Program-made: the position numbers and the translations under genes
Shown here: piece after piece, positions 1 through 8,024 of the stretch
Layout of the letters: every line of letters begins with the position of its first letter
Numbering within the stretch: the stretch's first letter is position 1
Notes under the pieces: model-generated
Database searches by the model: none
What the model was told of the DNA's origin: nothing
What the model saw: the letters and a program-made list of their open reading frames with translations, nothing else
From: Chiayiivirga sp.
Lineage (GTDB): Bacteria > Pseudomonadota > Gammaproteobacteria > Xanthomonadales > Xanthomonadaceae
DNA length: 64,000 bases
Direction: 5' to 3'
Assembly: GCA_022647565.1 (NCBI GenBank)
Contig: JALCLA010000003.1
Coordinates: 310,001-374,000, forward strand

Positions 1-32
1 AGGCTCGCGTCGACCAGGTTCATCGAACTCAC
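1..32 (-). CDS. Start of an unidentified gene downstream of sdhB (partial)
   Basis: An open frame begins directly after sdhB and runs off the left edge of the window. It can start at an ATG (complement 21-23) or at an in-frame GTG (complement 30-32) that overlaps the sdhB stop codon by 4 nt. Only about ten codons are visible (M-N-L-V-D-A-S after the ATG), so no family can be assigned. The tight spacing suggests co-transcription with the sdh operon; sdhE is a common neighbour at this place, but the residues seen neither support nor exclude it. Confidence 0.3.
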   Translation of the reverse strand, partial: MSSMNLVDAS

Positions 33-817
33 ACGCCGCGCCGCTGCAGCATCAGCTTCTTGATCTCACCGATCGCCTTGGCCGGATTCAGGCCCTTCGG
101 ACAAGTGCGGGTGCAATTCATGATGGTATGGCAGCGATACAGGCGGAACGGATCTTCCAGTTCATCCAGGCGCGCGCCGGTGTCGTCGTCGCGGCTGTCG
201 ACGATCCAGCGGTACGCCTGCAGCAGGATCGCGGGACCGAGATAGCGGTCGCCATTCCACCAGTAGCTCGGGCAGCTGGTGCTGCAGCAGGCGCAGAGGA
301 TGCACTCGTACAGACCGTCGAGCTTCTTGCGATCGTCCGGCGACTGCAGCCGCTCGCGATCCGGCGGCGCCGGGGTCTGGCTGCGCAGCCAGGGCTTGAT
401 CGAGGCGTACTGCGCGTAGAAATGGGTGAGATCGGGCACCAGGTCCTTCACCACCGGCATGTGCGGCAGTGGGTAGATCGGCACGTCCTTCTTGCCGCAG
501 TCCTCGATCGCACGGGTGCAGGCCAGGGTGTTGGTGCCGTCGATGTTCATCGCGCACGAGCCGCAGATGCCTTCGCGACAGGAACGGCGGAAGGTGAGCG
601 TCGGGTCGATCTCGTTCTTGATCTTGATCAGCGCATCCAGGACCATCGGCCCGCAGCTGCCCAGATCCACCTCGTAGGTGTCGAGGCGCGGATTGGCGTC
701 GTCGTCCGGATTCCAGCGGTAGATCCTGAAATTCCGCACCGGGCCCTTGGCGCCCTTGGCCGGATAGTGCTTGCCCTTGCGCACCTTGGAGTTCTTGGGA
801 AGGGTGAACTCGGCCAT
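29..817 (-). CDS. sdhB: Succinate dehydrogenase iron-sulfur subunit SdhB
   Basis: The product is the 262-residue iron-sulfur subunit of respiratory complex II. It passes electrons from the FAD of SdhA to ubiquinone at the membrane anchor. The [2Fe-2S] ligands lie in [10 protein letters not shown] plus the later LAC cysteine. The [4Fe-4S] and [3Fe-4S] ligands lie in [12 protein letters not shown] and in [14 protein letters not shown]. Length is normal for proteobacterial SdhB apart from a short basic N-terminal extension. It is the last recognisable sdh gene of a minus-strand operon, starting 3 nt after the Mpo1-like gene stops. Confidence 0.97.
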   Translation of the reverse strand: MAEFTLPKNSKVRKGKHYPAKGAKGPVRNFRIYRWNPDDDANPRLDTYEVDLGSCGPMVLDALIKIKNEIDPTLTFRRSCREGICGSCAMNIDGTNTLACTRAIEDCGKKDVPIYPLPHMPVVKDLVPDLTHFYAQYASIKPWLRSQTPAPPDRERLQSPDDRKKLDGLYECILCACCSTSCPSYWWNGDRYLGPAILLQAYRWIVDSRDDDTGARLDELEDPFRLYRCHTIMNCTRTCPKGLNPAKAIGEIKKLMLQRRGV

Positions 818-820
818 GAT

Positions 821-1186
821 TCAGTCCTGGTAGTGGCCGCCCGACTGCCGCGCAAAACCGCGGCTGAGGACGAAACGCGGAAACGTGATGAATTGCTCGG
901 CGAACACGCGCTTGGCGAAGTCCGCCACGCCGTCGAACGGGATCGGAGCCACGGCCTCGCGCTTGTGTCCAAGCGCCTGCAGCGCGAATGCTCCGACCAT
1001 GACCACGAAGGCAAGCCCGGCCACGACGTAGCGCCCGGTGACCAGCAATTGCGCCGCAGCCAGAGCTGCGCCGACGAAGGTCGGCACCGCCACGAAGTGG
1101 ATCCACAGGTTCAGCCGATTGCGGTGGTTCTCGGCGTAATGCCGCCACTGCCAGGCCAGGAGTCCGCCTTCGCGCGCCATCGTCAT
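821..1186 (-). CDS. Mpo1-like (DUF962) integral membrane protein within the sdh operon
   Basis: This 121-residue protein opens with the pattern expected of the DUF962/Mpo1-like family: W-x-x-H-Y, then HRNRLNLWIHFVAVP, followed by two hydrophobic segments (about residues 32-52 and 55-72). In yeast, Mpo1 is an Fe(II)-dependent 2-hydroxy fatty acid dioxygenase of the ER membrane; bacterial members are mostly uncharacterised. The gene sits 4 nt after the sdhA stop and 3 nt before the sdhB start, so it is almost certainly translated from the sdh mRNA. A role in fatty-acid alpha-oxidation or in complex II assembly is inference only. Confidence 0.75.
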   Translation of the reverse strand: MTMAREGGLLAWQWRHYAENHRNRLNLWIHFVAVPTFVGAALAAAQLLVTGRYVVAGLAFVVMVGAFALQALGHKREAVAPIPFDGVADFAKRVFAEQFITFPRFVLSRGFARQSGGHYQD

Positions 1187-1190
1187 GCGC

Positions 1191-2984
1191 TCAGTACACG
1201 CGGGCCTTGGGTGGAACGGCCTTGATCTCGTCGCTCATGGTGTACATGTGCACGGGACGATAGTCGATCGCGGTGTTGCCCTTGGTATCGATGCCGCACA
1301 AGGTGTGCTTCATCCAGTTCTCGTCGTCGCGCTTGGGGAAATCCTCGCGCGCATGCGCGCCGCGCGATTCCTTCCGGTTCTCGGCGGACACCATGGTGAC
1401 CACGGCCTGGTCGAGCAGGTTCTGCAGCTCCAGGGTCTCGATCAGGTCGGAATTCCAGATCAGGGAACGGTCGCTCACCCCGACGTCGGCAAAGCTGGCG
1501 TGCACGGCGCGGATCTTCTTCACGCCTTCGGCGAGGGTCTCGCCGGTGCGGAACACCGCCGCGTCCTTCTGCATGGTGCGCTGCATGTCGAGGCGGATGT
1601 CTGCGGTCGGAGTGCTGCCCTTGGCGTTGCGGTACTTGTCGAGGTTCGCCAGGGCTGCGTCGCAGGCGTCGGCGGGCAGGACCTTGTGCGACGCGTTCGA
1701 GGTGATCGTTGCGGCGCAACGATTGGCCACGGCGCGACCGAACACCACGAGATCGAGCAGCGAGTTCGAACCCAGGCGGTTGGCGCCATGGACCGAAACA
1801 CACGCCGCCTCGCCGATCGCGTAAAGCCCGGGCACCACCGCGTCGGGGTTGCCACCGCGAAGCTGCACTACCTCGCCGTGGTAGTTGGTAGGTATGCCAC
1901 CCATGTTGTAGTGCACCGTCGGCAACACCGGGATCGGTTGCTTGGTGGTATCGACGCCGGCAAAGATCTTCGCCGTCTCGGAAATGCCCGGCAGGCGCTC
2001 GTGGATCACTTCCGGCCCGAGATGGGTGAGGTCGAGCAGGATGTGGTCCTTGTCGGGGCCGCAACCGCGTCCTTCGCGGATCTCGATCGTCATTGAGCGC
2101 GACACCATGTCGCGCGGGGCAAGGTCCTTCACGCTCGGCGCATAGCGTTCCATGAAGCGCTCACCGAGCGAGTTGCGCAGGATGCCACCCTCGCCTCGCA
2201 CGCCTTCGGTGATCAGGCAGCCGGCGCCGTAAATGCCGGTGGGATGGAACTGCACGAACTCCATGTCCTGCATCGCCAAGCCGGCGCGCAGCACCATGCC
2301 GCCACCGTCGCCGGTGCAGGTATGGGCCGAGGTGGCGGAGAAATAGGCGCGACCATAGCCACCCGTGGCCAGCACCGTTCCGTGTGCGCGGAACAGATGC
2401 AGTTCGCCGGTGGCCATGTCCAGCGCCAGCACGCCGCGGCAAGCGCCCTCGGCATCCATGATCAGGTCAAGCGCGAAATACTCGATGAAGAAACGCGCAT
2501 CGTGCGCCAGCGACTGCTGGTAAAGCGTATGCAGAATGGCGTGGCCGGTACGGTCGGCCGCGGCGCAGGTGCGCTGCGCGGGCGGACCCTCACCGAAACG
2601 CGTGGTCATGCCGCCGAACGGGCGCTGGTAGATCTTGCCGTCCTCGGTGCGCGAGAACGGCACGCCGTAGTGCTCGAGTTCGTGGATCGCGGGGATGGCT
2701 TCGCGACACATGTACTCGATCGCATCCTGATCGCCCAACCAGTCGGAGCCCTTCACCGTGTCGAAGAAGTGGTACCGCCAGTCATCCTCGCCCATGTTGG
2801 CCAAGGCCGCGGCCACGCCGCCCTGCGCTGCCACGGTATGCGAACGGGTCGGGAACACCTTGGTGATGCAGGCGGTATTGAGGCCCTTCTGCGCGAGGCC
2901 GAACGTCGCCCGCAAACCGGCGCCGCCGGCGCCAACCACAACCATGTCGTATTTGTGTTCGGTGATCTTGTAGGCAGAGGTCAT
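1191..2984 (-). CDS. sdhA: Succinate dehydrogenase flavoprotein subunit SdhA
   Basis: This is the catalytic subunit of complex II (597 residues), oxidising succinate to fumarate in the TCA cycle. An N-terminal dinucleotide-binding motif GAGGAG follows MVVV. The segment [11 protein letters not shown] contains the histidine (about residue 49) expected to bind FAD covalently. Substrate and capping-domain motifs such as HPTGIYGAG and REGRG are present. The frame extends further upstream, but the start at 2984 ([10 protein letters not shown]) was chosen because it follows sdhD closely and gives the family's usual N terminus. Confidence 0.97.
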   Translation of the reverse strand: MTSAYKITEHKYDMVVVGAGGAGLRATFGLAQKGLNTACITKVFPTRSHTVAAQGGVAAALANMGEDDWRYHFFDTVKGSDWLGDQDAIEYMCREAIPAIHELEHYGVPFSRTEDGKIYQRPFGGMTTRFGEGPPAQRTCAAADRTGHAILHTLYQQSLAHDARFFIEYFALDLIMDAEGACRGVLALDMATGELHLFRAHGTVLATGGYGRAYFSATSAHTCTGDGGGMVLRAGLAMQDMEFVQFHPTGIYGAGCLITEGVRGEGGILRNSLGERFMERYAPSVKDLAPRDMVSRSMTIEIREGRGCGPDKDHILLDLTHLGPEVIHERLPGISETAKIFAGVDTTKQPIPVLPTVHYNMGGIPTNYHGEVVQLRGGNPDAVVPGLYAIGEAACVSVHGANRLGSNSLLDLVVFGRAVANRCAATITSNASHKVLPADACDAALANLDKYRNAKGSTPTADIRLDMQRTMQKDAAVFRTGETLAEGVKKIRAVHASFADVGVSDRSLIWNSDLIETLELQNLLDQAVVTMVSAENRKESRGAHAREDFPKRDDENWMKHTLCGIDTKGNTAIDYRPVHMYTMSDEIKAVPPKARVY

Positions 2985-2991
2985 GACGGGC

Positions 2992-3387
2992 TCAGGCCGA
3001 GAACGCGATGCGGCCGATGGCCACGAGGGAAGCGAGCGCACCGAGCGCGCAAGCGAAGGTGACGGCGAGTTGCGCCGCAATTTCCAGCGCCGGCGTGTGC
3101 ACGTAGTCTTCGATCACCACTTGCACGCCGAGCTTGGCGTGCCAGAACAGTGCAATCACCCACGCAGCCATCAGCACGGCATTAAGTGGCTGCGCCAGGC
3201 TCAGGCGCATGGTGGAGTGATTCGCACCCAGGAGCGTCAGCACCAGCCACAGAAACCAGGGAGTGAGCAGGGCCAGAGCCACCGCCGTGACGCGCTGTAC
3301 CCACCAGTGCTGGGTGCCACCGCGCGCCGAGCCAAGGCCACGCACGCGCGCCAGCGGGTCACGCAGGTTCGACGATGAGTGGCTCAT
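2992..3387 (-). CDS. sdhD: Succinate dehydrogenase membrane anchor subunit SdhD
   Basis: A 131-residue protein with three hydrophobic segments, the hydrophobic anchor that with SdhC binds heme b and ubiquinone. The third-helix region [17 protein letters not shown] carries the histidine and the Asp-Tyr pair characteristic of SdhD. Its ATG overlaps the sdhC stop by 4 nt (ATGA), which indicates translational coupling. A much longer open frame exists upstream, but it lies within sdhC and was rejected. Confidence 0.93.
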   Translation of the reverse strand: MSHSSSNLRDPLARVRGLGSARGGTQHWWVQRVTAVALALLTPWFLWLVLTLLGANHSTMRLSLAQPLNAVLMAAWVIALFWHAKLGVQVVIEDYVHTPALEIAAQLAVTFACALGALASLVAIGRIAFSA

Positions 3388-3779
3388 GCCACACCTCCGC
3401 TGCGCAGGGCACAGAACCAGACCGTGCCGGTGATGAGCAGCGCCAGCACCACGACGGTCCAGCCGGTGGCGTAGAGCTTGGGTATCTCGTAGCCATAGCC
3501 CACGTCCCAGAGCAGGTGCCGCAGTCCATTGAGCAAGTGGTAGATCAGGCAGAAGCTGAATCCGAACAGCGCCAGCTTGCCGAACCACGTGGCCGCGATC
3601 CCGTGAAACGTCGCGAACGTCTCGCCGCCACCGGACACGGCCAGCAACCACCACGCCACGGCAAAGGCGCCGATCGCCAGCGCCATGCCGGTGGCACGGT
3701 GCAGGATCGACAAGGTCATCGTGATCTGCCAGCGATAGACCTGCAGATGCGGGGACAGGGGGCGCTCGCGTTGCGTCAT
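3384..3779 (-). CDS. sdhC: Succinate dehydrogenase cytochrome b556 subunit SdhC
   Basis: This 131-residue, three-helix anchor subunit of complex II is the first gene of the operon. The N terminus RPLSPHLQVYRWQITMTLSI and the helix-I segment SILHRATG are typical of SdhC. The second-helix segment HLLNGLRHLLWD carries the heme b ligand histidine and the quinone-site residues. The operon order is sdhC, sdhD, sdhA, Mpo1-like, sdhB. The promoter should lie in the 272-bp gap shared with the divergent ygfZ, but no strong sigma-70 match is visible on the minus strand. Confidence 0.95.
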   Translation of the reverse strand: MTQRERPLSPHLQVYRWQITMTLSILHRATGMALAIGAFAVAWWLLAVSGGGETFATFHGIAATWFGKLALFGFSFCLIYHLLNGLRHLLWDVGYGYEIPKLYATGWTVVVLALLITGTVWFCALRSGGVA

Positions 3780-3980
3780 GGTTCGCCTACGTGTTCGAGT
3801 CGGTCGCGGAGGAGCGGATCGCCGCCCGCACGGCCGGCAGCTCGGTCAGAAATCGATGCAGCGACCATTCTTTTCCCAATCGCCGTAGCGAACTGGATCG
3901 GGCCCCTCGCGTCCACCGACTTCACGCGGCGTCGGTGGCTTCGGTCCGGTTTCGGACGTCGGCTCGGTTGCGCCGGAAGA

Positions 3981-4010
3981 TTCGGGAATCGCTGGCGCGT
4001 GGCCTATCAT
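3981..4010 (+). promoter_or_regulatory. Possible promoter of ygfZ
   Basis: A TATCAT -10-like hexamer at 4005-4010 lies 18 nt after a weak TTCGGG -35-like hexamer at 3981-3986, about 40 nt before the ygfZ start. The rest of the 3780-4051 gap has no recognisable feature; it must also contain the sdh promoter. Confidence 0.35.
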
Positions 4011-4051
4011 TCGCTGCATCGCCAAAGGCGTAAAGGTTAAACCCCAGCCAA

Positions 4052-4906
4052 ATGTCGATCAAGACGGAAACGAGCGAAGCCATGCCGGAGGCGGTGTGGA
4101 GTGGTGGCGTGCTCGAGGCGGAAGGCCGCGACGCGGGTGCTTTCCTGCAAGCGCAGCTAATGAATGACGTCAGCCAGTTGGGTGTTGGAGACTGGCAATG
4201 GAACGGCTGGCTCAGTCCCAAAGGCCGGGTCATTGCGCTGACCCTCCTGCTGCGTCGAGGTGAGCAGTTGTATTGGCTGGTGCTGCCCGACTACCCGGCG
4301 ACACGCCTCGCGGATGACCTGCGCCGGTTCCAGTTCCGCAGCAAGCTCAGCCTGCGGGCACGCGACGACCTGTTCCTGCAACCCGGCGAGGATCAGACGG
4401 GTGCGGAAACCGGCCACGGTGCGCTTGCCCGGATCAGGCTCGGTGGGCACCCGTCGCGCGTACTCGATATTTCCGCGGTTCCGCCGGCCACGGGCGATCG
4501 GGACAGCATCGCAAGCTGGCGCCTGGCGGATCTGGCGCACGGGCTTCCCCGCCTGCCTGAATCGGCGGTCGCGCTGCATACGCCGCAGATGCTGGGCCTC
4601 GACCGGCTGCACGCCTTCAGCGTGAAGAAGGGCTGCTACCCCGGTCAGGAAATCGTTGCTCGCACCCATTTCCTGGGCCAGGCCAAACGCGGGCTGCGCC
4701 GCCTGGTTGGCAATGAACCGATCGCGCCCGGTTCCGGCGTCCTGGATGCGGGCCATCGGATCGGGGACATCCTGTGTTCGGCCAGTGTCGGAGATCGGCA
4801 CGAGGCGCTGGCGGTCCTGCCTCTGGACCTTCAGGCCACCCGTCTCGCCGGCGAGCAGGGCCAGGCGTTGACGTTGACCGATTTCGCACATGGGATGCAC
4901 CGATAA
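4052..4906 (+). CDS. ygfZ: Folate-binding protein YgfZ (GcvT-like Fe-S maturation factor)
   Basis: A 284-residue GcvT-fold protein that works with tetrahydrofolate in maintaining or repairing certain iron-sulfur enzymes. The family signature K-G-C-Y-x-G-Q-E is present as KKGCYPGQEIVART around residues 192-205, including the functionally required cysteine. The protein is slightly shorter than the E. coli homologue, as is usual for YgfZ_sig proteins. It is divergent from the sdh operon, a common arrangement in related bacteria that fits its Fe-S role. The start at 4052 (MSIKTETSE) follows a purine-rich stretch. Confidence 0.9.
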   Translation: MSIKTETSEAMPEAVWSGGVLEAEGRDAGAFLQAQLMNDVSQLGVGDWQWNGWLSPKGRVIALTLLLRRGEQLYWLVLPDYPATRLADDLRRFQFRSKLSLRARDDLFLQPGEDQTGAETGHGALARIRLGGHPSRVLDISAVPPATGDRDSIASWRLADLAHGLPRLPESAVALHTPQMLGLDRLHAFSVKKGCYPGQEIVARTHFLGQAKRGLRRLVGNEPIAPGSGVLDAGHRIGDILCSASVGDRHEALAVLPLDLQATRLAGEQGQALTLTDFAHGMHR

Positions 4907-4992
4907 ACTTGTTTACGTCCTGACCGGGCGAAACGGCATTGCATTTTCCGGACTTTCTGATATAGCCCTGTGCAGGAACGGAGGGAATGCTC

Positions 4993-5844
4993 ATGAGTGT
5001 GCAGCGTCGTGCGGGTGCGGCTCTGGTGCTGTTCGCTGCGATGTCGCCACCACTGCTCGCAGCCCAGTTCACCCTCGGGATCGAGCCCTCGTATCCGAGG
5101 GAACAGGCGCAGGAGGTCTACAAGCCCCTGCTCGACTACCTCAACAAGAGCACCGGACACACGTTTACCCTGGTGGTGCCACGCAACTACCACTTCCTCT
5201 GGCGCGACCTGCGCCAGAACAAGCCGGTCGACTTTGCCTTCGAGGAAGCACATTTCGTCGATTTTCGCGTGCAGCGATACGGCTTCGAGCCCCTGGCGCG
5301 GACCGCCGAACCCACCAGCTATGCCTTGCTGGCCTATCCCGAGCAGGCCGAACTCGGCTTGCAAGGACTCGTCGGCAAGCGCATCGCCTGCATGCCTTCT
5401 CCGAGCCTCGGCTTCGCCCTGCTGGCGGAGATGTACAAGAACCCGATCGCCCAACCCGATATCCGGTCGGAAGCCGCCACCTGGCGAGACGGCGTGGAGA
5501 TGGTATTCGCGCCCGAGGTCGAGGCCGCGATGGTCCAGACCTATATTGCCGATCTCTATCCGAACCTCGTGGCGATCCAGAAAACACGGGATTTCCCCGG
5601 CCGCGCGATGAGTGCAGCGCCCGGCGTCGATGCCGCCGCCAAAGAGGCGGTCAAGGACGCCTTGCTCAAGCTGCACGAGGACGAGGCCTTGATGGAGGTG
5701 CTGGTGGAACTGGGAGCGAGCAAGTTCGAACCAGCCACGGCGGCCGAGTACGCCGGTTCAGAGGCAATGCTCAAGGGCTTCTTCGGCTACACGGCAGCGC
5801 CGTCGGCAGCGGCACCTGCGGCGGAACCGCCCTCCACGCCATAG
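4993..5844 (+). CDS. PhnD-like periplasmic substrate-binding protein
   Basis: A 283-residue protein of the phosphate/phosphite/phosphonate (PhnD) ABC-transporter binding family. A signal peptide (MSVQRRAGAALVLFAAMSPP, ending near LLA-AQ) precedes FTLGIEPSYPREQAQEVYKPLLDYL, the classic start of the mature fold. Start choice: the Shine-Dalgarno GGAGGG at 4980-4985 is only 1 nt from the ATG at 4987 but 7 nt from the ATG at 4993, so the second was taken. No permease or ATPase gene is adjacent, so the ligand is unknown and it may be a sensor or an orphan binding protein. The C-terminal tail is rich in Ala and Pro. Confidence 0.8.
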   Translation: MSVQRRAGAALVLFAAMSPPLLAAQFTLGIEPSYPREQAQEVYKPLLDYLNKSTGHTFTLVVPRNYHFLWRDLRQNKPVDFAFEEAHFVDFRVQRYGFEPLARTAEPTSYALLAYPEQAELGLQGLVGKRIACMPSPSLGFALLAEMYKNPIAQPDIRSEAATWRDGVEMVFAPEVEAAMVQTYIADLYPNLVAIQKTRDFPGRAMSAAPGVDAAAKEAVKDALLKLHEDEALMEVLVELGASKFEPATAAEYAGSEAMLKGFFGYTAAPSAAAPAAEPPSTP

Positions 5845-5911
5845 TGCGCAACCACCGCGCCTGTGCGCTGGCCTGACCCGGCACGGGTTGTCAGCGCAAG
5901 GGCGGCGGGAT

Positions 5912-6778
5912 TCAACTTCCGCCTGGGCTTGCGAACGTTTTCGCCAGTTCGGCGTAGGCCAGGCGCTGTGCCTCGTTGTGCGGCACCGGGGCGCGGATCT
6001 CGATCACGACGTACTGGTCCCCCGCCGGATCACCCGGAAGTCCGCGCCCACGCAAACGCAGGCGCTTGCCCCGATCCGATCCCGCGGGAATGCGCAGCTT
6101 GACCGCGCCAGCCAAGGTCGGGATGTCCAATTCGGCACCCAGCGCCGCTTCCCACGGAGCCACCACGAGGCGGTGGATCACGTCACGCCCATCCAGTTCA
6201 AACTGCAGGTGCGGCGCATAGGCGATTTCGAGCATCAGGTCGCGCCCGCCACTGCCCTGCCCTGCAAGTCGAATGCTCTGGCCCGCGCCGATGCCTGCGG
6301 GGATCTTCACATCCAGCGCGCGCCCGTCGATCTCGATGCGACGCGTGCCACCCGAATGGACGGTTTCCAGATCCACCTCGAGCCGGGCACGCTGCGCCTG
6401 CATGCGCGGCCCCGTTCCCGGCCCACGCCCGCGACCAGCAGCACGCGCACCGAACAGGGACTCGAAGAAGTCGCTGAATCCTCCGCCGCCTCCTTCGCCG
6501 AACTCGAAGCCGGCCCCGTCGCCGAAACCGGGCGGCGGACGGAAGTCCTCGCCACCACGGTAGCCACCGGCGCGCACCTGGTCGTAATGGGCGCGCTTCT
6601 TCGCATCACCCAGCACCTCATTGGCCTCGTTGATCGCCTTGAAGCGCGCTTCGGCGTCCTGCTCCTTGCTGACGTCCGGGTGAAACTTGCGCGCCAGACG
6701 ACGATAGGCCGTCTTGATCTCGGCCTCGCTGGCATCGGGCTTCACCCCGAGGGTCTCGTAATAGTCGGTGAAACGCAT
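5912..6778 (-). CDS. cbpA: Curved-DNA-binding co-chaperone CbpA (DnaJ class)
   Basis: A 288-residue J-domain protein. Residues 1-65 form the J domain (DYYETLGVKPDASEAEIKTA, then HPD in FHPDVS), which stimulates DnaK ATPase activity. A Gly/Phe-rich linker (GFGDGAGFEFGEGGGGGF) and two C-terminal substrate-binding domains follow; the DnaJ zinc-finger region is absent, as expected for CbpA. The start at 6778 is preceded by an AGAAGGAAG ribosome-binding site; the upstream extension was rejected. It lies 122 bp downstream of hsp20 on the same strand, so the two may be a heat-shock unit. Confidence 0.92.
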   Translation of the reverse strand: MRFTDYYETLGVKPDASEAEIKTAYRRLARKFHPDVSKEQDAEARFKAINEANEVLGDAKKRAHYDQVRAGGYRGGEDFRPPPGFGDGAGFEFGEGGGGGFSDFFESLFGARAAGRGRGPGTGPRMQAQRARLEVDLETVHSGGTRRIEIDGRALDVKIPAGIGAGQSIRLAGQGSGGRDLMLEIAYAPHLQFELDGRDVIHRLVVAPWEAALGAELDIPTLAGAVKLRIPAGSDRGKRLRLRGRGLPGDPAGDQYVVIEIRAPVPHNEAQRLAYAELAKTFASPGGS

Positions 6779-6900
6779 CGGGCTTCCTTCTGCCTGCAAA
6801 CCGAGCGGCCCGCGCACGGGAATCCGTGGCGGGCCGCATCCTCACCGGCGAGAGCCATGACGGCACTCGCCTCATCGGTACGTTACTGCAGCAGCGAACG

Positions 6901-7344
6901 CTACTGGACTTGAATCCGGCGCGGCGTGGTTTCCGGCCGCTTTGGAATCACCACTTCCAGCACGCCGTTGCGCCCGCTGGCACTGATGGCATTGGCATCG
7001 GTCGTGTCCGGGAGCGCGAATCGGCGATGGAAGACTCCATGTACGCGCTCACGCCGGGCCCAGCGCGGACCTTCCTCGGCAGCGTCGGCACTACGCTCGC
7101 CACGGATCGACAGGATCCCCTTGTCCATCTGGATCTCGATGTCCTTCGGATCGACGCCCGGAATGTCGGCGAAGATCACGAAGCGCGACGCCTCCTCCCG
7201 GATATCGACACGCGGAACCCACTGGCTGGTGACGACCGTGGACGGGTCGGTATCCGACTCGCCAAGGAGGCGGTCGAACACCTGGCGAATCTCATCCTGG
7301 AAGCCATGGCGGCCAATCCACGGCGAATGGCGAACGTTGCTCAT
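6901..7344 (-). CDS. Small heat-shock protein Hsp20
   Basis: A 147-residue alpha-crystallin-domain chaperone that binds unfolding proteins independently of ATP. The domain runs from about residue 40 (WVPRVDIREEASRFVIFADI) to the conserved GVLEVVIPK near residue 132. The C-terminal I-x-V oligomerisation motif appears as RRIQVQ at the very end. The start at 7344 (MSNVRHSPW) is preceded by an AAGGAG site; the longer upstream frame has no such support. cbpA follows on the same strand, consistent with a shared proteostasis role. Confidence 0.92.
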   Translation of the reverse strand: MSNVRHSPWIGRHGFQDEIRQVFDRLLGESDTDPSTVVTSQWVPRVDIREEASRFVIFADIPGVDPKDIEIQMDKGILSIRGERSADAAEEGPRWARRERVHGVFHRRFALPDTTDANAISASGRNGVLEVVIPKRPETTPRRIQVQ

Positions 7345-7474
7345 CTCGGTGCTCCTTCGATCACGATGCGGCACGCTGGCCGCTACGCTTCGGTATCTAT
7401 GTGCACTTGTCCTCGTTTCAAGCGGCCTGGCGCTTGGCAGCGCTATCATTCAGCTTTCCCGCAGGAGTTTCCGC

Positions 7475-7954
7475 ATGACCATCCAGACCGGCGATCGCAT
7501 CCCGCAGGCCGCCCTCAACGTGCTGCGTGACGGAGTGCAGGCGATCCATACCGACGAAATCTTCTCCGGCAAGAACGTGGTGCTGTTCTCGGTGCCGGGT
7601 GCGTTCACCCCGACCTGTTCCGCCAAGCACCTGCCGGGCTTTGTCGAAAAGCTTGACCAATTCAAGCAGCGCGGCATCGATGTGGCCTGCGTCGCGGTGA
7701 ACGACGCGTTTGTCATGGATGCCTGGGCCCGGAACCAGCACGTACCGGGTGAGCTGATGATGCTGGCCGACGGCAACGGCGCCTTTGCCAGGGCGCTGGG
7801 CTTGGAGATGGACGCAACCGCCTTCGGCATGGGCCTGCGTTCGAAGCGCTTCGCGCTCTACGCCGAAGATGGCGTAGTGAAGAAGCTGATGGTGGAAGCA
7901 CCCGGCGAGTTCAAGGTGTCGTCAGCGGACGCCGTACTCGCAGCGCTGGCCTGA
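7475..7954 (+). CDS. Peroxiredoxin, Prx5/AhpE-like redoxin
   Basis: A 159-residue thiol peroxidase that reduces hydrogen peroxide or organic hydroperoxides. The active-site segment PGAFTPTCSAKHLPGF carries the peroxidatic cysteine at residue 48 with the conserved Thr and Pro. A second cysteine lies at residue 72. Length and motif match stand-alone Prx5-family enzymes without a fused glutaredoxin. The start at 7475 is supported by GCAGGAG at 7461-7467. A TATCAT hexamer at 7444-7449 is a plausible -10 element, but no good -35 accompanies it. Confidence 0.92.
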   Translation: MTIQTGDRIPQAALNVLRDGVQAIHTDEIFSGKNVVLFSVPGAFTPTCSAKHLPGFVEKLDQFKQRGIDVACVAVNDAFVMDAWARNQHVPGELMMLADGNGAFARALGLEMDATAFGMGLRSKRFALYAEDGVVKKLMVEAPGEFKVSSADAVLAALA

Positions 7955-7972
7955 CTCGCGTCCCCGAAACGC

Positions 7973-8006
7973 ACGAGGCGCGACTCCTTGCCGGGTCGCG
8001 CCTCGT
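7973..8006. terminator. Bidirectional hairpin between peroxiredoxin and gyrA
   Basis: A perfect 12-bp inverted repeat (ACGAGGCGCGAC and its complement) with a 10-nt loop lies between the convergent ends of the peroxiredoxin gene and gyrA. It probably terminates transcription from both sides. Confidence 0.8.
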
Positions 8007-8024
8007 CTCGGCGTGCAATCGCAA

